From positions 1,330 through 30,422 of the IMG/VR virus record IMGVR_UViG_3300037847_000211: a DNA stretch of 29,093 nt, one strand, 5' to 3'. This DNA comes from a virus. The translations under genes and the position numbers were made by a program. Below are positions 8,434 through 15,406 of the stretch, piece after piece (within the stretch, counting starts at the first letter, position 1; each line of letters opens with the position of its first letter). The notes below the pieces were generated by a model that was given only the letters and a program-made list of their open reading frames with translations, was not told the DNA's origin and did not search any database.

Positions 8434-8880
8434 CTACTTAGTAAATCCTGCACCAAAGTATAAGCCTACGATAGCTGATACTATGTGTGTATCTAGTGGT
8501 GTTATTACAAATCCTTGTGCGTACTGCCACTTAACTACCTCTTCACCTGCTCCAAAGATAAAGTCGAGGAAGCCTACCTGTATCTCAGTGTAGCCTACAT
8601 ATACGCCTACTTCTGGATAGAATACAGCAACCAACTTTGGCAACACTATTATAGCAAAGACTGCAGATAATGCAATAAGTCTTCTTGTCCATGCGAAATG
8701 TTTATCTGTCTTTCCAGCGTTACGTGCGTCAGCTACAAAGCTTGCGTTAGCATTGGCACGTTCCAAGAGCATCTTGTTCTGCTCCTGTTTCATCTTCATG
8801 CTCTGCCCCCATATGGACATCACTCCACCTAGTACGGTAGAGCCAAGCATTGTTATTAGTTCTAGTGGTAATCCAAACAT
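8434..8880 (-). CDS. Membrane protein, holin-like candidate, 148 residues
   Basis: Three hydrophobic segments are visible, at about residues 5-24, 67-87 and 131-146. Between the first two is a charged helix (KMKQEQNKMLLERANANAS), and WTRRL comes just before the second. It starts with a 1-base overlap (TAATG) with the LysM protein gene. Three spans and the position directly after a putative cell-wall hydrolase suggest a holin, which would open the inner membrane at lysis. It could equally be a membrane protein used in DNA entry, because its other neighbours are ejection proteins. I recall similar proteins in marine phages without assigned function. Confidence 0.55.
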   Translation of the reverse strand: MFGLPLELITMLGSTVLGGVMSIWGQSMKMKQEQNKMLLERANANASFVADARNAGKTDKHFAWTRRLIALSAVFAIIVLPKLVAVFYPEVGVYVGYTEIQVGFLDFIFGAGEEVVKWQYAQGFVITPLDTHIVSAIVGLYFGAGFTK

Positions 8881-10751
8881 TATTTGTTTCCATATTTATT
8901 TGTTAGGTATTCCGCAGCCTCTCTACCAAACGAAAGTTCTGATCCAAGTGTATCGTTAGGTGCGCCGGGATCAACAACACCTTCCGAAGTAGTTCCATGA
9001 GGGGGTATTATAGTTGTAGGCAAATCTTTAAAAGCATTATAATATAAGTCAAAAAATTCTTCTTTATGCTTGTTAACTATGTCTACCATTTTTTTATCTT
9101 CATGAAAGAAAGGTTCAATGTGTATTACATTTGGGTGTCCTCTTTTATTCATGGTTTTTGATTTTATACCCTTATCATTATAACTATACTTTCTAGGTTT
9201 ATAGCCTCCATACCCTTTGTCATTTGCAAATTTTATTACAGAGTCAATATATTTTTGTGCAGCATCAAAGTAAATATTTCCTGGACCTGCTTCATAAACC
9301 CAGTCAGGAACAATAACTTCTACACCCCTGCCTCCACCACCATTGTAATCCATAGATAATAAAGGAGTTGATCCATATACTAATTGGTTTGGATAATCAT
9401 TTCTGTTGCCTGTTCCTATATTTAACTTACCCTCTTTTACTGGTGTAATTGTATTAGTTACAACTTCTGACACAACTGTTTCTGTAGCTGCTCCAGCTTG
9501 AGGCAATTTTATTGTGTCTCCTATTTTTAAATTGTCGTGATCTATATTAGGATTGGCTTCCTTCATTTGAGATAAAGTAAAGCCTTTTTCACGTGCTATC
9601 TTAGATAAGGTATCACCTTTCTTTATCTTGTATTGTTTTGATCCTAAACCAACTGCAGATTGTATTTTTTCTTCGTCTGTCTCAACACCAATGCCAACTG
9701 CTGCAGCAGCCTCGTTAAACTTTCCTTCTCTCATAAGCTTAAAAGCTTTAACAAAGTCCATAGTGGAAGCATCTGCACTAGCTGGCTGTGCTTGTTCATA
9801 CAACCTGTACCTATCTCTTATCTTTTCTTTTTCAGCTTCAGGTAATCTTTCAAATTCAATACGTGCTTTTTCTATGCTTCTTTCTGCTTCTATTTTATCT
9901 CTAAGATCTCCCACTGCAGTTTGTTTTTTCACAGGTACTTTTATTACTTGACCTTTTTCTATTTTACCAAACGGATCAGCGACTGCATCAGGTATATTAT
10001 TTAACTCTCCTAGTTCTTCAAGAGTAACCTTCTGACTATTAGGTTTACCTGCATTTAAAGTATCTAATACAGTGAGTAAAGATTCACCTTCGCTAACAGT
10101 ATACTCTGCAGTTGTAAGAAAATCAGAAGGAGGAATCATTGCCTCAGAGAATATCCTAGTCATAGGGTCCATGTTAGCTGGTGACTCTGGTAGAACAGGG
10201 GGTATAAGTTCCTTAGTAGGATTACGGAAAGAGTTACGTAATACACCAAACATATTTAGGCTAGGGTTGTCTGTGTTTACACCAAACATATTCATAGTAC
10301 TATCAGGCATAACAGCACGTCTATCCCTATTAGGGTTGTTATCTACAAAAAGGTTAGATGTGTCAGGAGTGTAGCCTCTAAATAGTGGTCCTTGATACAC
10401 TCTTTGCCCATCTACTATTACATCCTCTGGTTCATCAGCACCAAAGTTACGCAATGTAGTAACAGCCCTGTCGTACAACTTAGCTACAATACCTTTGCTT
10501 TCATACTCATCTCTGTTGGGATTGTTATCTGCCCCACTGTCATCTGTACCAAAGTTAAAAGTAGGTTTAGAGCCTAGACCTCTTGAACTACGTTGTGCAG
10601 GATCTGGTTCGAACCCACCAAGAGAAACAGATTTAGATGGCTTAGACGTATTCTTTTTAGTAAAGCCTTTTGGACCTGCAGTTTTGGTAGTATTACGAGA
10701 GCTACCGTACTGGTCATACATTTGTTTTACAGAGAACTTTGGATCGTACAT
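8880..10751 (-). CDS. LysM-domain protein with C-terminal amidase-like domain
   Basis: I place the start at ATG 10751, one base after the upstream stop (TAATATG), behind a GGGA-type ribosome site. This gives 623 residues. Residues 1-210 are Asn/Pro-rich and contain repeated short motifs (NMFGV twice, DNNPNRD twice). Two LysM peptidoglycan-binding domains follow, at about 217-273 (YTVSEGESLLTV...GQVIKVP) and 373-417 (YKIKKGDTLSKIA...IGDTIKLP), with a charged helix between them. The C-terminal part, about 471-620, has HIEPFF (H544, E546) and PPHG (H585) in a context like phage N-acetylmuramoyl-L-alanine amidases. It probably degrades peptidoglycan, either in the virion during entry or as endolysin at the end. 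LysM assignment is firm; the enzyme class is tentative. Confidence 0.72.
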   Translation of the reverse strand: MYDPKFSVKQMYDQYGSSRNTTKTAGPKGFTKKNTSKPSKSVSLGGFEPDPAQRSSRGLGSKPTFNFGTDDSGADNNPNRDEYESKGIVAKLYDRAVTTLRNFGADEPEDVIVDGQRVYQGPLFRGYTPDTSNLFVDNNPNRDRRAVMPDSTMNMFGVNTDNPSLNMFGVLRNSFRNPTKELIPPVLPESPANMDPMTRIFSEAMIPPSDFLTTAEYTVSEGESLLTVLDTLNAGKPNSQKVTLEELGELNNIPDAVADPFGKIEKGQVIKVPVKKQTAVGDLRDKIEAERSIEKARIEFERLPEAEKEKIRDRYRLYEQAQPASADASTMDFVKAFKLMREGKFNEAAAAVGIGVETDEEKIQSAVGLGSKQYKIKKGDTLSKIAREKGFTLSQMKEANPNIDHDNLKIGDTIKLPQAGAATETVVSEVVTNTITPVKEGKLNIGTGNRNDYPNQLVYGSTPLLSMDYNGGGGRGVEVIVPDWVYEAGPGNIYFDAAQKYIDSVIKFANDKGYGGYKPRKYSYNDKGIKSKTMNKRGHPNVIHIEPFFHEDKKMVDIVNKHKEEFFDLYYNAFKDLPTTIIPPHGTTSEGVVDPGAPNDTLGSELSFGREAAEYLTNKYGNK

Positions 10752-10752
10752 A

Positions 10753-12954
10753 TTATTTTCCCAAACCTTTAAATGGGTTAAAGCTAGTGATGTTTCCGAG
10801 GATAATACTTGTTGCGCCTTTAACAAGCTCACCAACAAAATTACCAGCAGCGTTTTCAAGTAATGTTTGTGACTCACCATTAGCTTCTATCTGTGCTTCC
10901 AGTATCTTTGTTGTTCTATCTGCTGCACTCTCACCAGACTGCCACGCCCATGCTAACAGATCTCGCTCTCTTTGTATAGCATTATTATACATTGTTGATG
11001 TGAGATTGTTTGCGGCTAGTGCTGCATCTCTATTAGCTTGGTTGGCTGCTGCGTTGGCTGCTGTAGTAATAGCTTGCGCCCATGCAGCGTTGGCCTGTGC
11101 AACTACAAGGTGGTTCTGTGCGTTGAACTGATCACGTGCATTAGTCTGTGCTGTGTTAAACTGTGCCAGCGCATTTGTTTCACCTGCATTGAAACGGTTG
11201 ATAGCGTTGATCTGCTCTGCGTTAAATCTCTGTACCTGTGAACCAAGGGATCTGAAGAACTGTTCTGTTTGGTTTTGTGATGTAGCGTTAAACTGTCTTG
11301 CAGCATTCTCTGCAGCACCGTCACTAAGTATTGCTTGAGCAGTTTCTTGCGCTCTAATAACTTGCATCTGCTGCTGATTACTTAGATTAGCCATGTCCAT
11401 AGCAAGGAAAGACTGAGCATTCTGTACGTTAGCAGCTTGTCTATTGTTTAGGTTAGTTAAGTCTATCTGTGATAGTGTAGCTGCATCAGCTAGAACTTTA
11501 GCTTGTCTAGCATCTAGGTTAGCTAGGTCTACAGTCTGTGCCATCTTAGCATTCTCTAATGCTATCTGCTGTGCTGCTGTAAAGTTTATGTTAGCTATCT
11601 CTGATATACGTGCTGCATTCTTTACCTTGGCTTGGAACTCTTGGTCAAACTCCATACCCAAAAAGCTGGCACGTTGTTCAGCATTAAGCATAGCTACCTG
11701 CTGTTTGTTTCCTGCATCTATCTGTGCGATAGGTAGTGCTGATTCCATAGCAGCTTGTACAATAGCCATACCTGCCATACTAGAAGCTGACAACCCACGT
11801 GCAGCCATTGCAGAAGCAGCGTTTCTCATAGCACCTGCAGCCCATGATGGTGGATTACCACCTTGGAAGTCTTGCATCAAAGTATCTAACTCAGTCTTTA
11901 CAGATGCTGCTTGGTTCTTTGCTATAGTAGCATCTACCTTTGTCTGATCTACAGTAGTACCATCAACAAGTTGATCTGGTGTTGAGGCTAGTGCATTAGG
12001 AGCAGTTACTGTTTGTGGCGCTCCTAACTGTGCAGCCTGTAAAGATAATGCTGCTGCTGTGAAAGGATTCATTTGTGCAGGATCAACAAGAGAATTAGGA
12101 TCAACACTTCCTTGTGCAGCTAAATAATTATTTAAAGCTGTCTGTAGTGCCATCTGTGATTTATATGCTTCATACTGCGCTGGTGTCATAGCAGCAATTT
12201 CTTCTGCTGTCGCAGCCTGTGGTGCTGTTGTAACTCCTGCCTGTGCTGCTGCTCCTGCCTGACCTGTACCTTGTGGTATCAGTGTTGCAGGGCCACCGTC
12301 TTTTGCTACAACACCTGCTCTAGTTACCATCATGTTTGGATCAGCACCTATCTGTTGTGATAGTAGTGAACCACTTGGCATCATGTTGGCAGGGTTTGCT
12401 GTACCACCTGTACCTCCACCTGTGCTGCCCGGCGTAACTGAACCATCAGGATTTATAATAGTAGTTCCAGCAACAGGTATGTTTCCAGCCCCTCCACCAA
12501 CAGGTATTGTTGAGCTACCTCCAATGCTAGGAAGATTAATTCGTGTACCACCGCCGCCACCGCTACTACTGCCACCGCTGGCATCTCTACCAAATATGTC
12601 TTTACCCATACTATTGTGACTAGCTAAGATTGCATTATGCCTAGCTATTCCTGGATGTACTTTTGGTGCAGAAGGTTTTGTTCCTATTCCCATGTCTGCT
12701 CTTGAAGTACCTCCATCAAACCCTGTGCGTGATTTACCTTTATTCGTGTATCCACCGGGAGCCATGTTTACAGGCTTGCCCTCAACCATCTGTCTAGCTG
12801 TCATAGTGTACTTACCCATCTTGGCTGCTGCTGCAGGACTAGCTGCTAAGAAAGCATTGATAGACTTCTGATCCATTGCTCCATTATACCCTAGTGCTGG
12901 GAGTATTTTGTTTTGCATTGTTTCAGGTTTGAACCCTAGAAATTTCTTAGCCAT
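10753..12954 (-). CDS. Putative ejection protein with hendecad repeats, 733 residues
   Basis: Residues 1-120 are basic and possibly DNA- or partner-binding. Residues 125-190 are a Gly/Ser-rich linker. The rest is Ala/Gln/Asn-rich and helical. From about 453 to 535 the sequence repeats every 22 residues (D-L/M-x-N-L at 476, 498 and 520). From 550 to 621 it repeats every 11 residues, with Phe at 555, 566, 577, 588, 599 and 610, mostly as QFNA or RFNA. Eleven-residue periodicity is typical of right-handed coiled coils and of amphipathic membrane-binding helices. The C-terminus ends in GNITSFNPFKGLGK after a hydrophobic stretch. With its position among internal virion proteins, this suggests a structural protein of the core or ejection channel, comparable in role to T7 gp14/gp15 or P22 ejection proteins. 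I see no homology to those. Confidence 0.65.
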   Translation of the reverse strand: MAKKFLGFKPETMQNKILPALGYNGAMDQKSINAFLAASPAAAAKMGKYTMTARQMVEGKPVNMAPGGYTNKGKSRTGFDGGTSRADMGIGTKPSAPKVHPGIARHNAILASHNSMGKDIFGRDASGGSSSGGGGGTRINLPSIGGSSTIPVGGGAGNIPVAGTTIINPDGSVTPGSTGGGTGGTANPANMMPSGSLLSQQIGADPNMMVTRAGVVAKDGGPATLIPQGTGQAGAAAQAGVTTAPQAATAEEIAAMTPAQYEAYKSQMALQTALNNYLAAQGSVDPNSLVDPAQMNPFTAAALSLQAAQLGAPQTVTAPNALASTPDQLVDGTTVDQTKVDATIAKNQAASVKTELDTLMQDFQGGNPPSWAAGAMRNAASAMAARGLSASSMAGMAIVQAAMESALPIAQIDAGNKQQVAMLNAEQRASFLGMEFDQEFQAKVKNAARISEIANINFTAAQQIALENAKMAQTVDLANLDARQAKVLADAATLSQIDLTNLNNRQAANVQNAQSFLAMDMANLSNQQQMQVIRAQETAQAILSDGAAENAARQFNATSQNQTEQFFRSLGSQVQRFNAEQINAINRFNAGETNALAQFNTAQTNARDQFNAQNHLVVAQANAAWAQAITTAANAAANQANRDAALAANNLTSTMYNNAIQRERDLLAWAWQSGESAADRTTKILEAQIEANGESQTLLENAAGNFVGELVKGATSIILGNITSFNPFKGLGK
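11092..11598 (-). repeat. 22- and 11-residue coding repeats in the ejection protein
   Basis: This stretch encodes residues 453-621 of the 733-residue protein. Three 22-residue units share D-L/M-x-N-L at 476, 498 and 520, with a weaker fourth ahead of them. Six 11-residue units follow with Phe at exact 11-residue steps from 555 to 610. The protein pattern is clear; I did not test how far the DNA itself is repeated. Confidence 0.75.
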
Positions 12955-12958
12955 ATTA

Positions 12959-13207
12959 TTATTTCCCTATTTGCATCCACAGTGATGCTGCAATGAATGT
13001 TATTACTGCTACGGTTGACATCTTTACAATAGTAGACCACACACCTCTGCGTGTATCACGCCACGTTTCCAGTAAGTTACGCATCTCAATTATATCTTTA
13101 CGAGCATCATCATCGTGTAGTCCTACTTCACGTAATGCTGCTGTAGCACCACGCTTGGCTGCACGGTCTAGCATATCTTCTAGTTCTTCTGGTGTGATGC
13201 TAGACAT
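12959..13207 (-). CDS. DUF6127-like small membrane protein, probable holin
   Basis: The 82-residue protein has a charged N-terminal helix with GLHDDDARKDI and LLETWRDTRR, followed by one membrane span at about residues 59-79. This layout and wording match, from memory, the DUF6127 family found in phages and prophages of Alphaproteobacteria. A single span after a charged cytoplasmic helix fits a small holin or pinholin, but holin activity is an inference from size, topology and the nearby LysM protein. It overlaps the previous gene by 8 bases. The alternative holin candidate in this window is the three-span protein at 8434-8880. Confidence 0.6.
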   Translation of the reverse strand: MSSITPEELEDMLDRAAKRGATAALREVGLHDDDARKDIIEMRNLLETWRDTRRGVWSTIVKMSTVAVITFIAASLWMQIGK

Positions 13208-13628
13208 AGCCAGACATATCCTCGTTTGTTACGTTGTGTTCTATAAAAGGCTCACCCTCTGCTACTTGAGAGTCGTAGTATTTAGAAACATCTTTCCATC
13301 TTGCGTAAGATTGTCTCATTTGTGTTACTTTTGTAACTGTGTTAGACTCTGATACTTCTGTGTAATTGTATCCATCATTAACTGAATATACATTATATAC
13401 AGTATCAGAATTACTTAAAGCTTTTATCTGCGTGTCGTTTAAAGGATCTCCAGAATCCCAGCCAACAACATTCCCAGTAGATAACGGAATAATCTTAGGG
13501 TTTATCATAGATTTTACAACACACCAAGTTGTTGGCTTATTATCTAAAACATCTTTCATATTTCTAACTGCATTCTCAACATCAGAAACAGTTTCGTATC
13601 TATTATCTGCGTAAATATATCTACTCAT
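13200..13628 (-). CDS. Hypothetical protein downstream of the glycine-rich adhesin, 142 residues
   Basis: The protein begins MSRYIYADNRYETVSDVENA and is rich in Tyr, Asn, Asp and Thr. No signal peptide, membrane span or known motif is visible. Its start overlaps the stop of the polyglycine adhesin gene by 1 base (TAATG) and its end overlaps the holin candidate. Tight coupling to an adhesin gene suggests a folding chaperone or a minor tail protein acting with it. That is only a positional inference. Confidence 0.5.
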   Translation of the reverse strand: MSRYIYADNRYETVSDVENAVRNMKDVLDNKPTTWCVVKSMINPKIIPLSTGNVVGWDSGDPLNDTQIKALSNSDTVYNVYSVNDGYNYTEVSESNTVTKVTQMRQSYARWKDVSKYYDSQVAEGEPFIEHNVTNEDMSGYV

Positions 13629-14602
13629 TATGTGCTTCCATAAATTGTACCGCTGTTAGACAAAGTGCGACTTGTTCCTGATATAGCTGCGCCACCAGAC
13701 CCACCAGCATCTCCTCTGTTTCCACTGCCTCCCGAAGCACCCCAGCCGCCGCCTCCACCGCCGCCTTCGTGAACACCAGAGTTAGTTCCAGCATTTCCAC
13801 CAGAACCACCTTGTAATCTACTGTCATTACCGCCATTATGTAGACCGCCAACGCCGGGTAAAATACGGCCACCACCACCGCCACCAACGTTACTTCCTTT
13901 AAAGCCGCCGCCACCACCAGCACCACCTCCGTAAGCACCTGTTTGTGATGAATTGTATTTGTTGTAGCCTCTTCCACCAGTACCATTTAATACGCCACCA
14001 GTACCACCGTTAGCATAACCGTTACCGCCAAGTCCTCCAGCACCGCCGCCAGCACCGCCGCCACCGCCAGAGTTGTAATCACCGGGGTCAGAGTGGTCAC
14101 GTCCATGTGCGCCTCCACCACCACCACCTGCAATATACGCCCCAGAGCTATTTGTAATAGTAACACCACTTGCTGTTACATTTATAGCAGGACCACCACT
14201 AGCAGCAGCTTGATAATACCTTCCTCCGACAGCACCACAGCCAATTATTTTTCCATCATTTATAACAGTGCATGATATATCTATAGTTAATGCAGCATGT
14301 GATGTACTATCAGACCAAACCCACATGTTTGAAGGTACACGTAAAGTACCACCAGATGAAATATAGTCTGATGCTGTGATACGTTTTAGTTGAACTTGTC
14401 CGTTAATTTGACTACCACCAGTGGGTAGTGATGTTTCAGCAGACTGACCATAATATTGTTGTATACTTTGACCTGCTCCATCTCCTACATCTATCAACGC
14501 ACGAATGTCAGGGTCATTCAAAGAACAGGTAGTACCACTAGTACCACCTACCTCTACGTGTAAATCATCTAAACTTATAGCGCCGCTACTTTGTAGGCCC
14601 AT
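13628..14602 (-). CDS. Polyglycine-rich tail adhesin with virion-anchor N-terminus
   Basis: The 324-residue protein has three parts. Residues 1-53 (SSGAISLDDLHVEVGG ... SIQQYYGQS) match the short repeat-type module that I know from the N-termini of phage tail and baseplate proteins. Residues 60-155 are beta-rich. Residues 159-304 are dominated by glycine runs (up to GGGGGGG) alternating with short variable loops, followed by a short closing strand. Glycine-rich motifs separated by variable loops are the design of the T-even/S16 gp38 adhesin, where polyglycine II helices pack in a sandwich and the loops bind the receptor. A receptor-binding role is therefore likely. It overlaps the S74 fibre gene by 17 bases and may sit at the tip of that fibre. 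The strong Gly bias also opens shadow frames on the same strand that are not genes. Confidence 0.72.
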   Translation of the reverse strand: MGLQSSGAISLDDLHVEVGGTSGTTCSLNDPDIRALIDVGDGAGQSIQQYYGQSAETSLPTGGSQINGQVQLKRITASDYISSGGTLRVPSNMWVWSDSTSHAALTIDISCTVINDGKIIGCGAVGGRYYQAAASGGPAINVTASGVTITNSSGAYIAGGGGGGAHGRDHSDPGDYNSGGGGGAGGGAGGLGGNGYANGGTGGVLNGTGGRGYNKYNSSQTGAYGGGAGGGGGFKGSNVGGGGGGRILPGVGGLHNGGNDSRLQGGSGGNAGTNSGVHEGGGGGGGWGASGGSGNRGDAGGSGGAAISGTSRTLSNSGTIYGST

Positions 14603-15404
14603 TCTTTAGTTCCTTAATTTCTGCTTGTAATTCTTTTACAGCTTCTATTAGTACACCTACTAGGTTACCATATGCTACAGATAGGTACTGACCTTCTTCT
14701 ACAACCTCTGGCATAACTTGTTGCATCTCTTGAGCTATGACACCTGTGCCACGTTGCCCATCATTAAGTTCACTCTTGTAGTTATAAGTTACACCACGCA
14801 TTTGTGATACTTTGTCAAGCGCACCTTCTATTGTTTGTACGTTTTCTTTTAGTCTTTCATCTGAGAAAGCTGTAACGTTTCCTGTTGCGGTAAAGTTACC
14901 AGATAAGTTGTTACCATTGTTTGATAGATTACCCAGTCCTACTTCTGCAGGTGTATCAACAGTACAAGTAATAACACCACTGCTACTATTATAAGATATA
15001 CCTGTACCTGCAGACAATGCTCCTCTTGCACCAGCGTTAACACCAGCCCCTGTTAAGTTTCCAGCTACACTTAGGTTACCTGTTATTGTAGCATTTTCAT
15101 CTACAGTTAGTGTATCTGTTTTTACTGTACCATCAAAGAAAGCATCTTTGTATTGTAGTGCTGATGTACCTAAGTCTAATGTGTTAGTAGTTTTAGGTCT
15201 TACCTGAGATGCTGTTACAACTAAGTCCTGCGATGGTCCTACCTTTTCAATAGGTGCGCCCTCTGCTGCAGTACCATCGTGGGTGTGACCAGTACTAGCA
15301 TTGAATGCTGACTGTATCTGATTGTACTCATCATTGAAATCATCAGCGTCAATAACACTACCTGTAGCGATGTTAGCTGCTGCTTGTCTTGTATAACCTG
15401 CCAT
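14586..15404 (-). CDS. Tail fibre with C-terminal S74 intramolecular chaperone domain
   Basis: The 272-residue protein starts with a fibre-type N-terminus containing GHTHDGT (residues 39-45), a His motif frequent in trimeric phage fibres. A beta-rich repeat stem follows (LDLGTSALQYKDAFFDG; ATITGNLSVAGNLTGA). From residue 181 it carries a peptidase S74 chaperone: SDERLKENV with S181 and K186, the Ser/Lys pair of the self-cleaving endosialidase-type domain, then GVIAQEMQQVMPEVV and a coiled-coil end (LIEAVKELQAEIKEL). S74 domains help three fibre chains fold and then usually cleave themselves off just before the Ser. The mature fibre would be about 180 residues. It lies 2 bases after the nozzle gene, consistent with attachment to the tail. 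Confidence 0.85.
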   Translation of the reverse strand: MAGYTRQAAANIATGSVIDADDFNDEYNQIQSAFNASTGHTHDGTAAEGAPIEKVGPSQDLVVTASQVRPKTTNTLDLGTSALQYKDAFFDGTVKTDTLTVDENATITGNLSVAGNLTGAGVNAGARGALSAGTGISYNSSSGVITCTVDTPAEVGLGNLSNNGNNLSGNFTATGNVTAFSDERLKENVQTIEGALDKVSQMRGVTYNYKSELNDGQRGTGVIAQEMQQVMPEVVEEGQYLSVAYGNLVGVLIEAVKELQAEIKELKNGPTK

Positions 15405-15406
15405 TG

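Noticed and set aside
10752-10880. An in-frame 43-residue upstream extension of the LysM protein that looks like a signal peptide (KTLLVILLVSLLKA).
   Set aside because: It lies entirely inside the end of the preceding gene in another frame, and the ATG at 10751 directly after that gene's stop is the natural start. The hydrophobic stretch is read from codons of the other protein's C-terminus.
11444-11947. A 167-codon plus-strand frame inside the hendecad protein gene.
   Set aside because: Its Ala/Cys/Ser-rich composition mirrors the repetitive coding strand opposite, and no start signal is visible.
13691-14128. The regularly repeated GGT/GGC-rich stretch as a CRISPR or tandem DNA repeat.
   Set aside because: The repetition comes from glycine codons in one long frame; units vary in length and there are no constant repeats with unique spacers.
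13621-14169. Two further minus-strand frames of 121 and 60 codons inside the glycine-rich gene.
   Set aside because: They are Val/Ala/Leu-rich shadow translations caused by the repetitive glycine codons of the adhesin frame.
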